64,000 bases of DNA from Streptomyces nymphaeiformis (GTDB lineage: Bacteria; Actinomycetota; Actinomycetes; Streptomycetales; Streptomycetaceae), in NCBI RefSeq assembly GCF_014203895.1, contig NZ_JACHJY010000011.1, positions 186,001 through 250,000 on the forward strand, in the 5' to 3' direction. Below are positions 8,824 to 18,133 of the stretch, in pieces (positions within the stretch are counted from its first letter, which is position 1; each line of letters opens with the position of its first letter). Position numbers and translations under genes: made by a program. The notes beneath the pieces were generated by a model. It saw only the letters and a program-made list of their open reading frames with translations. It made no database searches and had not been told where the DNA came from.

Positions 8824-10149
8824 ATGACACGCATGCGTTCGGCAGTAGTGGTGGCGACGGCTCTCGTGGCCGGTATCGCACCGGTGGCGCTCGGGGGAGC
8901 GCAGGCCTTCGCCGTCACCGCACCGACCCGGGCCGCCGCGGCGGCCGGGGCCGAGGACCTCGGCTTCATCACCCAGCCGGGTGGCCGGCTGACGGTGCCC
9001 GCCGGGGCCGAGGGGCCCGTGACGCTCGACATCACGGCCTCGCTGATGCCCGACACGACGGGGCAGCTGAAGGCCCGCATCACCCTGCCCATCACCAACT
9101 GGCCGGTCGGCGGGTGGACCGACTACCGCACGGCCGCGCAGATCAAGTCCACCTGCTCGGTCGACGGCGCCGCCGCCGTGCCGTGCTCCTGGAAGGGCAC
9201 GAGCCTCGACGAGGACGGCCCGGCGCGCGTCGTCCTCGACCTGCCTGTGAAGCCGGCCGCGCCGCGGATCCATTACGCCGTGACGCTCGATCTGCCCGAC
9301 ACCCTCGCCTGGATCGGCTCCCTCGACGCGCCCGTCACCCTCACGGACGAGACCGGCAAGGTCGTCGCCGACGGCAAGGTCGGACTCGACGTCGTCCAGG
9401 GCACGCCGGACGCCTGGCGCCGCGCCGCGCTCCACGCCCGCGACAACGACGGCGTGCTGTGGCGGTACGAGGGCACGGGCAAGACCGGCAAGCCGTTCGC
9501 GACCCGTACCAAGGTCGGCGGCGGCTGGGGGGCCTACACGGCCGTCACCCCGGTCACGACCGCCACGGCGGACGGCCGGGGCGACCTCGTCGCCCGCGAC
9601 AAGGCAGGTGTCCTCTGGTACTACAAGGGCACCGGCAAGCCCTCCGCTCCCTTCGCGCCCCGCGTGCGTGTCGGCGGCGGCTGGAACGAGTACACCGCCC
9701 TCGTCGGCCGCGACGGCGACCTCGTCGCCCGTGACAAGGCCGGAGTCCTGTGGTTCTACAAGAAGACCGGTGACGTCACCAAGCCCTTCGCTGCCCGCGT
9801 CCGGGTCGGCGCCGGCTGGAACACCTACTCCGCGCTGACCCCCCAGGACGGCGGCGCCCTCGCCCGTGACACGGCCGGCGTGCTGTGGAAGTACGCCCCC
9901 AAGACCGTCACGGCGACGAACACCACGCAGCCGTACCAGCCGCGCCAGCGCGTCGGCGGCGGATGGAACACGTACACGGCGATCGCCGGCACCGCCGACC
10001 TCGGCGCGTACAGCGTCCCGGACGTCGTCGCCCGGGACGCCTCCGGCAAGCTCTACGCGTACGAGGGCGTCGTCAGGAACGGCACCGTGGTGCCGGACGG
10101 CCGTACGCTCGTCGGCGGTGGCTGGAACATCTACGACCTCATCTTCTGA
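8824..10149 (+). CDS. Secreted tandem-repeat (beta-propeller-like) protein
   Basis: This 441-residue protein carries a Sec signal peptide (MTRMRSAVVVATALVAGIAP, cleavage probably near AFA-VTA). Residues about 40-185 form an unassigned beta-rich domain starting after a GGRLTVPAGAEG segment. The C-terminal half (about 200-441) contains five or six repeats of about 45 residues with the core pattern L-x-A-R-D-x-x-G-V-L-W-x-Y-x-G-T-G followed by F-x-x-R-x-x-V-G-G-G-W-N-x-Y, reminiscent of FG-GAP/VCBS or tachylectin-type propellers. Function unknown; probably extracellular binding. GGGGGG lies 6 nt before ATG 8824. A paralogue is convergent at 10228-11577. Confidence 0.85.
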   Translation: MTRMRSAVVVATALVAGIAPVALGGAQAFAVTAPTRAAAAAGAEDLGFITQPGGRLTVPAGAEGPVTLDITASLMPDTTGQLKARITLPITNWPVGGWTDYRTAAQIKSTCSVDGAAAVPCSWKGTSLDEDGPARVVLDLPVKPAAPRIHYAVTLDLPDTLAWIGSLDAPVTLTDETGKVVADGKVGLDVVQGTPDAWRRAALHARDNDGVLWRYEGTGKTGKPFATRTKVGGGWGAYTAVTPVTTATADGRGDLVARDKAGVLWYYKGTGKPSAPFAPRVRVGGGWNEYTALVGRDGDLVARDKAGVLWFYKKTGDVTKPFAARVRVGAGWNTYSALTPQDGGALARDTAGVLWKYAPKTVTATNTTQPYQPRQRVGGGWNTYTAIAGTADLGAYSVPDVVARDASGKLYAYEGVVRNGTVVPDGRTLVGGGWNIYDLIF

Positions 10150-10171
10150 CGCTCTCGCAGACCTCCGTACG

Positions 10172-10220
10172 AAAGGCCGTGGGCACCGGGAATTCGCCTT
10201 CCCGGGGCCCACGGCCCTTT
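10172..10220. terminator. Bidirectional hairpin terminator between convergent paralogues
   Basis: Arms GGCCGTGGGC (10175-10184) and GCCCACGGCC (10207-10216) pair perfectly, with an inner CCGGGAA/TTCCCGG extension. On the plus strand the stem is followed by CTTTT; on the minus strand it is followed by TTTC. It lies between two genes that converge on it, so it can serve both. Confidence 0.75.
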
Positions 10221-10227
10221 TCGCGTC

Positions 10228-11577
10228 TCAGAACATCAGGTCGTAGGCGTTCCAGCCGCCGCCGACGAGGCTGCGGGTGGGGCCGGGAACCGCGGTGCCC
10301 CAGTGCGAGCCGGGCGTGAGCAGGGGCACGCCCTGGTAGAGCCAGAGCTTCCCGGCGGCGTCGCGGGCGACCAGGTCGGGATTCTCGTCACGTCCGAGTT
10401 CGGCCGTACCGGCGAAGGCGGTGTAGACGTTCCAGCCGCCACCGACGCGCAGCCTCGGCTCGAAGGGCGCACAAGGAGAGCAGCCCTGGCGTACGTACTT
10501 CCACAGCACGCCGTCCTTGTCACGGCTCAGAATCCCGTCGTACCCGCCCGACTTGGTGAAAGCGTTGTACGTGTTCCAGCCGCCGCCGACCCGCTGGCGC
10601 GGCGCGAACGGCCAGCTGTAGCCGTAGTAGCCGAAGTCGTTCCGCACGTACTCCCACAGCACGCCGTCCCTGTCCCGGGCGACCAGACCGCCCTCGCCGT
10701 CGCCGACGATGGCGGTGTAGACGTTCCAGCCGCCGCCGACCCGCTGGCGCGGCGCGAACGGGGCGGCGGGGTTGCCCGTCTCCCCGTAGTACCAGAGGAC
10801 ACCCGCCTTGTCGCGGGCCACCAGGTCGCCGCCTCCCGCCGCCGTGGGGCTCCTCAGCGGGGTCACGGCGGTGTACGCGTTCCAGCCGCCGCCGACGCGC
10901 TTGCGCGTCGCGAACGGCCGTGTGACGTCGCCGGTGCCCTCGTACCGCCACAGCACGCCGTACTTGTCCCGGGCGTGCAGCGCGCCGCGCCGGCTCGGAG
11001 GGGGCGTCCCGGGGACGAAGTCGAGGAGGACCGTCCCCTCGGCCACCACCGCTCCCGTGCCGTCCTTCAGCTCGACCCGGGCGTCCGGGTGGCCCAGCAC
11101 CAACGCGGTCCGGTCCGCGTCCATGGTGACGGCGTAGGCGAGGGTGCCCGCGGCCGTCACGGTCGGAAGGGCGAGGGACGGCGGGTCCTTCTCCTCGCCG
11201 GCGCGCACGAAGGGCATGTCCCACAGACACGCCCCGTACGCCACGCCGTTGACCTTGCAGGTCGAACGGATCACGTTCTCGCTCACCGGCGAGCCGCCCG
11301 CACTCGCGACCAGCACGTCGGGCAGGCGCAGGACCGCGGTCACCGGCCCCCGCACGCCCGCCGGCAGCGACGCCGTGAACCGCAGCGTCACCGCCCCTTC
11401 CTCACCCGCCGGAACGGTCAGCCGGCCGCCCTCCTGGACGACGGTCCCGGTCTCGGCGGTCGTCCCGACCGCGGCCGTCGTCGCGGGCGCGGCGACGGCC
11501 GCCGCTCCCCCGAACGTCACCGGCGCCAGGGCGGCGACCAACGCCGCCGCGACCACGGCCGCACGCACTCGTGCCAC
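10228..11577 (-). CDS. Secreted tandem-repeat (beta-propeller-like) protein
   Basis: This is a 449-residue paralogue of the protein at 8824-10149. It has a signal peptide (VARVRAAVVAAALVAALAP then an Ala-rich region), a N-terminal domain with the same GGRLTVPAGEEG entry, and C-terminal repeats of the type HARDKYGVLWRYEGTG and VGGGWNAYTAV. The start is GTG 11577, with GGAGG 5 nt upstream; the longer in-frame TTG at 11589 overlaps that site and is rejected. The two paralogues are convergent and share a terminator. A cell-surface or extracellular carbohydrate-binding role is plausible but not shown. Confidence 0.83.
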   Translation of the reverse strand: MARVRAAVVAAALVAALAPVTFGGAAAVAAPATTAAVGTTAETGTVVQEGGRLTVPAGEEGAVTLRFTASLPAGVRGPVTAVLRLPDVLVASAGGSPVSENVIRSTCKVNGVAYGACLWDMPFVRAGEEKDPPSLALPTVTAAGTLAYAVTMDADRTALVLGHPDARVELKDGTGAVVAEGTVLLDFVPGTPPPSRRGALHARDKYGVLWRYEGTGDVTRPFATRKRVGGGWNAYTAVTPLRSPTAAGGGDLVARDKAGVLWYYGETGNPAAPFAPRQRVGGGWNVYTAIVGDGEGGLVARDRDGVLWEYVRNDFGYYGYSWPFAPRQRVGGGWNTYNAFTKSGGYDGILSRDKDGVLWKYVRQGCSPCAPFEPRLRVGGGWNVYTAFAGTAELGRDENPDLVARDAAGKLWLYQGVPLLTPGSHWGTAVPGPTRSLVGGGWNAYDLMF

Positions 11578-11641
11578 GGAGTCCTCCAAGTCCTCGGATG
11601 CTGTTCACCCGTTCGACTTCCTGACGCCGTGAAGGGTTGTA

Positions 11642-13390
11642 CTAGACCCAGGTGTCGAGCCAGATCCGGTTCCGCCACTGGTCCATCGGAATGGGAGTGC
11701 CGGTGTACAGGGGCCAGAAGTAGATGAAATTCCAGACGATGAGCAGGACGAGGCATCCCGCCGCCACCGCGCCGAATGTGCGTCGCCTTTCCGATGAACC
11801 GCGGGGGCCGATGAGCGCGCCCAGCATCATGGCCACCGCCAGGCACAGGAAAGGCACGAAGACGACCGCGTAGAAAAGGAAGATGGTGCGTTCCTGGTAA
11901 AGGAACCAGGGGAGCCAGCCGGCCGCGATGCCACAGGCGATCGCGCCCGCGCGCCAGTCGCGGCGGAAGGCCCAGCGCCACAGGACGTACAGGATCGCGA
12001 AGCAGGCGGCCCACCACAGGAGCGGGGTGCCGAGGGCCAGGACCTCCTGGGCGCACTTCTCGGTCGCGGTCGCCGGGCAGCCGTTCGTGCCGGGGGCGGG
12101 GGACTCGTAGAAGTACGAGACGGGGCGGCCGAGGACGATCCACGACCAGGGGTTCGACTGGTAGGTGTGCGGCGAGGTGAGGCCGACGTGGAAGGTGTAC
12201 ACCTCGGACTCGTAGTGCCAGAGGCTGCGCAGCCAGTCGGGGAGCCAGCCCCAGGTGCCGCCGCCGACCGCCTTGTCGTGCTCCTCGGCCCAGTGCCGGA
12301 AGTAGCCCTTGTCGCTGACCAGCCATCCGGTCCAGGTCGCCAGGTACGTCGCGATCGCCACCGGCACGACCGACGCGAACGCCGGGACCAGGTCCTTCTT
12401 GATCACCGAGAGGTACGGGTGGACCGCGCCGGCCGTGCGGCGGGCGCCGACGTCCCACAGGACGGTGAGGAGACCGAAGGCGACCATCACGTACAGGCCG
12501 TTCCACTTGGTCGCCGACGCCAGGCCCAGGGACACGCCGGCCGCGATCCGCCACGGCCGCCAGCCCAGGCGCAGGGTCTCCGCGATGTCCGCGTCCGGGC
12601 GGAGGACCCCCTCCTCGTCCTCGGGGAGGGCCGCCGCGAGCCGCGCCCGCGTCCGGTCCCGGTCGAGGAGCAGGCAGCCGAAGGCGGCGAGCACGAAGAA
12701 CATCAGCACCTGGTCGAGCAGCGCGGTGCGGCTCATCACGAAGTGCAGTCCGTCGACGGCGAGCAGCAGGCCCGCCAGGCAGCCGAGGAATGTCGAGCGG
12801 AAGAGGCGGCGGCCGATCCGGCACAGCATCAGCACCGACAGCGTGCCGAGCAGCGCCACCATGAAGCGCCAGCCGAAGGGCTCGAAGCCGAAGAGCTTCT
12901 CGCCGACGCCGATCACCCATTTGCCCATCGGCGGGTGGACGACGTAGCCCGGGTCGGTCGGGATCAGGACCGACCCCGGGTCCTTCAGGATCGTCTTGTC
13001 GATGTCCTTCGGCCAGGCCCCCTCGTACCCCTGGTTGATCAGGGCCCAGGCGTCCTTGGCGTAGTACGTCTCGTCGAATATCACCGCGTGCGGCTTGCCC
13101 AGGTTCCAGAACCGCAGCACGCCCGCGACCGCCGTGACCAGGAGCGGACCGCCCCAGGCGAGGAGCCGCCACAGCCGCTCGGCGGGGCCGGGGCCGATGC
13201 CGAGGAGCGACCACGTCCGCGCGGAGGGCCGGGTGTACGGGGGGACGAGCCGCTCCCGCAGCCCGATCTGGTCTCCGGCGGGCGGCGCGTAGCCGAAGCG
13301 CCGCAGCCTGAGCTGCCACGAAGAGGACTCTGCCACGGGCGCCGCCACGGGGTGCTGGCCCTCCAGGGCCTCGGGTGCGGTACTGGTCAC
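11642..13390 (-). CDS. pmt: Protein O-mannosyltransferase (PMT family)
   Basis: This 582-residue polytopic membrane enzyme transfers mannose from polyprenyl-phosphate-mannose to Ser/Thr of secreted proteins. The N-terminal cytoplasmic tail is followed by a first membrane helix and the acidic loop with FDETYYAKDAW near residues 108-118, the catalytic Asp-Glu pair of PMT enzymes. Further marks are HPPMGKW and multiple helices to the C-terminus, including the PMT-type end IYFWPLYTG and a final WLDTWV. Start GTG 13390 is chosen because a -10-like TACGAT (13397-13402) sits 6 nt upstream, suggesting a leaderless transcript, and because the longer frame upstream is antisense to rsmI. Confidence 0.9.
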   Translation of the reverse strand: MTSTAPEALEGQHPVAAPVAESSSWQLRLRRFGYAPPAGDQIGLRERLVPPYTRPSARTWSLLGIGPGPAERLWRLLAWGGPLLVTAVAGVLRFWNLGKPHAVIFDETYYAKDAWALINQGYEGAWPKDIDKTILKDPGSVLIPTDPGYVVHPPMGKWVIGVGEKLFGFEPFGWRFMVALLGTLSVLMLCRIGRRLFRSTFLGCLAGLLLAVDGLHFVMSRTALLDQVLMFFVLAAFGCLLLDRDRTRARLAAALPEDEEGVLRPDADIAETLRLGWRPWRIAAGVSLGLASATKWNGLYVMVAFGLLTVLWDVGARRTAGAVHPYLSVIKKDLVPAFASVVPVAIATYLATWTGWLVSDKGYFRHWAEEHDKAVGGGTWGWLPDWLRSLWHYESEVYTFHVGLTSPHTYQSNPWSWIVLGRPVSYFYESPAPGTNGCPATATEKCAQEVLALGTPLLWWAACFAILYVLWRWAFRRDWRAGAIACGIAAGWLPWFLYQERTIFLFYAVVFVPFLCLAVAMMLGALIGPRGSSERRRTFGAVAAGCLVLLIVWNFIYFWPLYTGTPIPMDQWRNRIWLDTWV

Positions 13391-13396
13391 CGCGCC

Positions 13397-13402
13397 ATCG
13401 TA
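13397..13402 (-). promoter_or_regulatory. Candidate -10 box, leaderless pmt promoter
   Basis: On the minus strand TACGAT is followed by six bases and then the GTG start of pmt. This spacing would place the transcription start at or next to the start codon, a common situation in Streptomyces. No convincing -35 hexamer was identified. Confidence 0.4.
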
Positions 13403-13442
13403 GGGACTGCGCCTGTGCGCGTCGCCTGTCCGGGCTGGGAGG

Positions 13443-14330
13443 ATGGTCCGTGTGACAGGAACGCTGGTACTCGCAGGGACCCCCATCGGCGACATCGCGG
13501 ACGCGCCGCCCCGGCTCGCCACCGAACTGGAGGGCGCGGACATCGTGGCCGCCGAGGACACCCGGAGGCTGCGCGGCCTCACCCGGGCGCTCGGCATCCA
13601 CACCACGGGCAGGGTCGTCTCGTACTTCGAGGGCAACGAGTCCGCCCGTACGCCCGAACTGGTCGAGGCGCTGGTCGGCGGCGCGCGCGTGCTCCTGGTG
13701 ACCGACGCGGGCATGCCGTCCGTGTCGGACCCCGGCTACCGGCTCGTCGCCGCCGCCGTCGAGCAGGACATCAAGGTGACGGCCGTCCCCGGCCCGTCCG
13801 CCGTGCTCACCGCGCTCGCCCTCTCCGGCCTCCCCGTGGACCGCTTCTGCTTCGAGGGCTTCCTGCCGAGGAAGGCCGGCGAGCGCCTGGGCCGTCTGCG
13901 CGAGGTCGCCGACGAGCGACGGACCCTCGTCTACTTCGAGGCCCCGCACCGCCTCGACGACACCCTCGCCGCGATGGCCGACGTCTTCGGCGCCGAGCGC
14001 CGGGCCGCCGTCTGCCGCGAGCTGACCAAGACGTACGAGGAGGTCAAGCGCGGCCCGCTGGCCGAGCTCGCCGCCTGGGCCGCCGAGGGCGTACGGGGCG
14101 AGATCACCGTCGTCGTCGAGGGCGCCCCGGAGACCGGCCCCGCGGAACTCGACGCGGAGGAGCTGGTGCGCAGGGTGCGGGTGCGCGAGGAGGCGGGCGA
14201 GCGCCGCAAGGAGGCGATCGCCGCCGTCGCGGCGGAGGCGGGACTTCCCAAGCGGGAGGTGTTCGATGCGGTGGTCGCGGCAAAGAATGCGGACGCGTCG
14301 GGCCCCGGAAACGGTAAAGGACTAATCTGA
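13443..14330 (+). CDS. rsmI: 16S rRNA (cytidine-1402 2'-O) methyltransferase RsmI
   Basis: This 295-residue tetrapyrrole-methylase-fold enzyme methylates the 2'-OH of C1402 in 16S rRNA using SAM. The family N-terminus GTLVLAGTPIGDIADAP is clear, followed by AAEDTRR, LVTDAGMPSVSDPGYRLV and VPGPSAVLTALALSGLP, the canonical RsmI boxes, then GFLPRK and YFEAPHRL. ATG 13443 is listed; GTG 13452 (VTGTLVLAG) is an equally plausible start. It is divergent from pmt with only about 50 nt between them. Confidence 0.95.
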   Translation: MVRVTGTLVLAGTPIGDIADAPPRLATELEGADIVAAEDTRRLRGLTRALGIHTTGRVVSYFEGNESARTPELVEALVGGARVLLVTDAGMPSVSDPGYRLVAAAVEQDIKVTAVPGPSAVLTALALSGLPVDRFCFEGFLPRKAGERLGRLREVADERRTLVYFEAPHRLDDTLAAMADVFGAERRAAVCRELTKTYEEVKRGPLAELAAWAAEGVRGEITVVVEGAPETGPAELDAEELVRRVRVREEAGERRKEAIAAVAAEAGLPKREVFDAVVAAKNADASGPGNGKGLI

Positions 14331-14468
14331 AAGGCAAAGCCGAACCCGGCGCCGGGACTGTTCCCAGGGCGCTTGGCAAGGGAACGCCAAAGAGCCTTCC
14401 ATGGTTCGTCCCCCGCTGATGCGCTCCGGCCCGAAAAGGCGTCCACTGATCAGTGGAGAGGAGCTGGC

Positions 14469-14906
14469 ATGAGCGAGATCACCGGCACCGGCATATCCGT
14501 CGCCCATGAGGCGTACGCCTTCGCCTGCATGCGCTGTGGATACGGCTGGGAGCAGGCGTACGACATCGAGCACCACGTCGACGCCGCCGGCCAGGAACAC
14601 GTCGTCTACAAGGCCGGGGGAGAGCGGGTTCCGTCCCCGCTTTCCAGCCCCACCTGCATGAACTGCGGCGGACACGTCGTCCGGATCATGCGTGCGGGGC
14701 AGATATCGTCGGTGGTCGACATGATCGCCGTGACCGAGGGGCACCATCGGGGGGCGCGGGCGACGAGGCCGATCTCCACGACCGGGCCCATCGGTCAGGA
14801 GCTGACCGAGGACGTTCCCGAGGAGCCGCCGGTGCCGTCCGAGCCGCCCGTGCCGCACCACTGGCACCTGTCGGACCTCCTGCACCCGTTCCGGCGTCAC
14901 CAGTAG
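14469..14906 (+). CDS. Conserved hypothetical zinc-ribbon protein
   Basis: This 145-residue protein has two CxxC pairs, CMRCG near residue 18 and CMNCG near residue 67, which probably bind one zinc ion. Between them is a segment beginning WEQAYDIEHHVDAAGQEH. The C-terminus is acidic and Pro-rich and ends with HHWHLSDLLHPFRRHQ. ATG 14469 follows GAGGAG. I do not recognise a named family; similar short proteins are common in Streptomyces. It sits between rsmI and tatD on the same strand and could be involved in nucleic-acid binding, which is inference only. Confidence 0.75.
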   Translation: MSEITGTGISVAHEAYAFACMRCGYGWEQAYDIEHHVDAAGQEHVVYKAGGERVPSPLSSPTCMNCGGHVVRIMRAGQISSVVDMIAVTEGHHRGARATRPISTTGPIGQELTEDVPEEPPVPSEPPVPHHWHLSDLLHPFRRHQ

Positions 14907-14946
14907 TCCACACGCCGGCACTCATGGTCCTCGTACGATCGGGACC

Positions 14947-15816
14947 ATGAGTGCCAAGGACGCCCCGCCGCCGCTGCCCGAACCCCTCCTCGTGGAGGTC
15001 GCGGACTCGCACACCCACATGGACCTGCAGTCCGGGACCGTCGAGGAGGCCCTCGTCAAGGCCGCCGCCGTCGGCGTGACCACGGTCGTCCAGGTCGGCT
15101 GCGACGTGAAGGGCTCGCAGTGGGCCGCCGAGACGGCCGCCGCCCACGAGAACGTGCACGCCGCCGTGGCGCTGCACCCGAACGAGGCTCCGCGGATCGT
15201 CCTCGGGGACCCCGACGGCTGGTCCCGGCAGGGCGCCCGTCAGGGCGGCGGCGACTCCGCCCTCGACGACGCCCTCAACGAGATCGACCGGCTCGCCGCC
15301 CTGCCGCACGTCCTCGGCGTCGGCGAGACCGGCCTCGACTTCTTCCGTACGGGCCCCGAGGGCATCGCCGCGCAGGAGCGTTCCTTCCGCGCCCACATCG
15401 AGATCGCCAAGCGCCACGGCAAGACGCTCGTCATCCACGACCGCGAGGCCCACGCCGACGTGCTGCGCGTCCTCGACGAGGAGGGCGCCCCCGAGCGGAC
15501 CGTCTTCCACTGCTACTCCGGCGACGCCGCCATGGCCGAGATCTGCGCCGCCAAGGGCTACTACATGTCCTTCGCCGGCAACGTCACCTTCAAGAACGCC
15601 CAGCCGCTGCGCGACGCCCTCGCGATCGCCCCGCTGGAGCTCGTCCTCGTCGAGACGGACGCCCCCTTCCTCACCCCCGCGCCCTTCCGCGGCCGCCCGA
15701 ACGCCCCGTACCTGATCCCGGTCACCGTCCGGGCGATGGCGGAGGTCCGCGGCATCGGGGAGAACGAGCTGGCCGGGGCGATCGCCGTGAACACGGCCCG
15801 CGCCTTCGATTACTGA
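14947..15816 (+). CDS. tatD: TatD family metal-dependent hydrolase
   Basis: This 289-residue TIM-barrel metallohydrolase is of the TatD DNase family. Metal-site motifs are SHTHMDL near residue 21, GETGLDFFR near residue 125 (Glu ligand), IHDREAH near residue 162, FHCYSGD near residue 186, and ETDAPFLTP near residue 237. It acts as a 3'-5' exonuclease or deoxyribonuclease in characterised relatives. A -10-like TACGAT lies 7 nt before ATG 14947, so the message may be leaderless. It begins the tatD-rpfB-rsmA-ispE run on the plus strand, an arrangement widely conserved in actinobacteria. Confidence 0.92.
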   Translation: MSAKDAPPPLPEPLLVEVADSHTHMDLQSGTVEEALVKAAAVGVTTVVQVGCDVKGSQWAAETAAAHENVHAAVALHPNEAPRIVLGDPDGWSRQGARQGGGDSALDDALNEIDRLAALPHVLGVGETGLDFFRTGPEGIAAQERSFRAHIEIAKRHGKTLVIHDREAHADVLRVLDEEGAPERTVFHCYSGDAAMAEICAAKGYYMSFAGNVTFKNAQPLRDALAIAPLELVLVETDAPFLTPAPFRGRPNAPYLIPVTVRAMAEVRGIGENELAGAIAVNTARAFDY

Positions 15817-15889
15817 TCCATAACGGTTACGTCATGTAGTCGGGTCGCTCGGGAGCGTGACCGGGGCCGGGGCTTAGGGTCCCGGCCTC

Positions 15890-17197
15890 GTGAGCACTTC
15901 CCAGGGCAGTCACCGAGCCGGACGGCGGGCGGCGGGCGCGACCCTGCCCCTGCACGAGCAGCCGACGATGGCGGCGCCCCTCGTCGTACCGGGCACCGCC
16001 CCCGCCCCCGCCCCCGCCCCCGGCACCGTCCCCGGCCAGGGCTCCCGCGCCGGGGACCGCCGCGCCGCCCGCCGCCGCAAGGCCTCCGCGGGCCCCGGGG
16101 CCGCCGAAGGGCTCCGGAAGCTCGTCCCGCAGGCCCTCGTCGTCGCCTTCCTGGCCGGCGGCACCAGCGCCTTCGTCGCCGACGACAAGGCCGTCGAGCT
16201 CACCGTCGACGGCGTCCCGCGCACCCTCCACACCTTCGCCGACGACGTCCGCGAGCTCCTCGCCGACGAGGGCGTCGCCGTCGGCGAGCACGACATCGTC
16301 GCCCCCGGCCCCACCGAGGCCCTCGCCAGCGGCGACGAGATCGTCGTCCGGTACGGGCGGCCGGTCTCCCTCACCGTCGACGGGCGGCGCCACCGGATCT
16401 GGACCACCGCCGAGACCGTCGAGGGCGCCCTGCACCAGCTCGGGGTCCGCGCGGAGGGCGCCTACCTGTCGGTCTCCCGCGGCGCCGCGATCTCCCGCCA
16501 GGGCCTCTCCCTCGACGTCCGCACCGAGCGGGCCGTCACCTTCCTCGCCGACGGACGCGAGCGGACCGTCCGGACGAACGCCGCCACCGTCCGCGAGGCC
16601 CTCGCCGAGGCCGGGATCACGCTCTCCGGGCAGGACACCACCTCCGTACCGGCCGGGTCCTTCCCCCGCGACGGCCAGACCGTGAACGTCCTGCGGATCA
16701 CCGGCTCCCGGCAGGTGCGGGAGGAGTCCGTCCCGTACGCCGTGGAGCAGGTCCGCGACCCCGCGCTCTTCGCCGGCACCGAGGTCGTCGAACGCCAGGG
16801 CGTCCCGGGCGTCCGCCGCGTCACGTACAGCCTGCGCACGGTCAACGGCGTGAAGCAGCGGCCCCGCAGGACCGGCGAGGAGATCGTCCGCGAACCCGTC
16901 AGCCGCAAGGTGCGGATCGGCACCCGGCCGCTGCCCGCCTCCGTCACCGGCGCCGACGGCCTCGACTGGGGCGCGCTCGCCGCCTGCGAGTCCGGCGGCC
17001 GCCCGAACGCGGTCGACCCCTCGGGGACGTACGGCGGGCTCTACCAGTTCGACCCCGGCACCTGGCACGCCCTCGGCGGCAGCGGCACCGCCCAGAACGC
17101 GCCCGCCGCCGAGCAGACCTTCCGCGCGAAGAAGCTGTACGTGCAGCGGGGGGCGAGCCCGTGGCCCCACTGCGGGCGCCGGCTCACCCACGGGTAG
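15890..17197 (+). CDS. rpfB: Resuscitation-promoting factor RpfB-like lytic transglycosylase
   Basis: This 435-residue secreted or membrane-anchored peptidoglycan hydrolase has the RpfB plan. A long basic N-terminal tail (about 75 residues) precedes a hydrophobic segment VPQALVVAFLAGGTSAFVA. Three DUF348 repeats follow (about residues 97-270, each starting like VELTVDG, VSLTVDG, VTFLADG), then a G5 domain (about 275-345) and the C-terminal Rpf transglycosylase domain (about 358-435). The catalytic Glu is in AACESGG, at about residue 367. GTG 15890 is the start. The long N-terminal tail makes the signal peptide atypical. It promotes growth resumption by cell wall cleavage in related actinobacteria. 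Confidence 0.92.
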   Translation: MSTSQGSHRAGRRAAGATLPLHEQPTMAAPLVVPGTAPAPAPAPGTVPGQGSRAGDRRAARRRKASAGPGAAEGLRKLVPQALVVAFLAGGTSAFVADDKAVELTVDGVPRTLHTFADDVRELLADEGVAVGEHDIVAPGPTEALASGDEIVVRYGRPVSLTVDGRRHRIWTTAETVEGALHQLGVRAEGAYLSVSRGAAISRQGLSLDVRTERAVTFLADGRERTVRTNAATVREALAEAGITLSGQDTTSVPAGSFPRDGQTVNVLRITGSRQVREESVPYAVEQVRDPALFAGTEVVERQGVPGVRRVTYSLRTVNGVKQRPRRTGEEIVREPVSRKVRIGTRPLPASVTGADGLDWGALAACESGGRPNAVDPSGTYGGLYQFDPGTWHALGGSGTAQNAPAAEQTFRAKKLYVQRGASPWPHCGRRLTHG

Positions 17198-17257
17198 CCC
17201 GCCGCCCGGACCGGTGAGCCGTAGGTCGGCCCCACCGGCGCCCCGTACGCTGTACCG

Positions 17258-18133
17258 GTGAGCACCACCACCGGCCCCGAAAGCCCCGACGCCCTCCTCG
17301 GCCCCGCCGACATCCGTGAGCTGGCCGCCGCCCTCGGCGTGCGCCCCACGAAGCAGAAGGGCCAGAACTTCGTCATCGACGCCAACACCGTCCGGCGGAT
17401 CGTCCGCACGGCCGAGGTCCGGCCCGAGGACGTCGTCGTGGAGGTGGGTCCCGGACTCGGCTCCCTCACCCTGGCCCTCCTGGAGGCCGCCGACCGCGTG
17501 ACGGCCGTCGAGATCGACGACGTGCTCGCCGCCGCGCTGCCGTCGACGATCGCCGCCCGGATGCCCGGGAGGAAGGACCGCTTCGTGCTCGTCCACTCCG
17601 ACGCGATGCACGTCGAGGAGCTGCCGGGCCCGCCGCCGACCGCGCTCGTCGCGAACCTGCCGTACAACGTGGCCGTGCCCGTCCTGCTGCACATGCTGGA
17701 GCGGTTCCCGACCATCGAGCGGACCCTCGTCATGGTCCAGGCCGAGGTCGCCGACCGGCTCGCCGCGAAGCCGGGGAACAAGGTGTACGGGGTCCCCTCG
17801 GTCAAGGCCAACTGGTACGCGGAGGTCAAGCGCGCCGGGGCAATCGGCCGCAACGTCTTCTGGCCCGCGCCGAACGTGGACTCCGGGCTCGTCTCCCTCG
17901 TCCGCCGCACCGAGCCGCTCCCGACCAGCGCGAGCCGGCAGGAGGTCTTCGCGGTCGTCGACGCGGCCTTCGCGCAGCGCCGCAAGACCCTGCGCGCGGC
18001 CCTCGCCACGTGGGCGGGCTCGCCCGCGGCGGCCGAGGAGGCCCTGGTGAAGGCCGGGATCTCGCCGCAGGCGCGCGGCGAGTCGCTGACGGTCGAGGAG
18101 TTCGCACGGATCGCGGAGGCGAAGCAGCAGTGA
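17258..18133 (+). CDS. rsmA: 16S rRNA dimethyladenosine transferase RsmA (KsgA)
   Basis: This 291-residue Rossmann-fold enzyme dimethylates the two adjacent adenosines near the 3' end of 16S rRNA. Motifs are [10 protein letters not shown] near residue 30, [10 protein letters not shown] near residue 63 (SAM site), VEIDD, and NLPYN near residue 134 (catalytic motif IV). The start is GTG 17258, six nt after a -10-like TACGCT, so it may have its own leaderless promoter within the operon. Its stop overlaps the ispE start by four nt. Confidence 0.95.
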   Translation: MSTTTGPESPDALLGPADIRELAAALGVRPTKQKGQNFVIDANTVRRIVRTAEVRPEDVVVEVGPGLGSLTLALLEAADRVTAVEIDDVLAAALPSTIAARMPGRKDRFVLVHSDAMHVEELPGPPPTALVANLPYNVAVPVLLHMLERFPTIERTLVMVQAEVADRLAAKPGNKVYGVPSVKANWYAEVKRAGAIGRNVFWPAPNVDSGLVSLVRRTEPLPTSASRQEVFAVVDAAFAQRRKTLRAALATWAGSPAAAEEALVKAGISPQARGESLTVEEFARIAEAKQQ

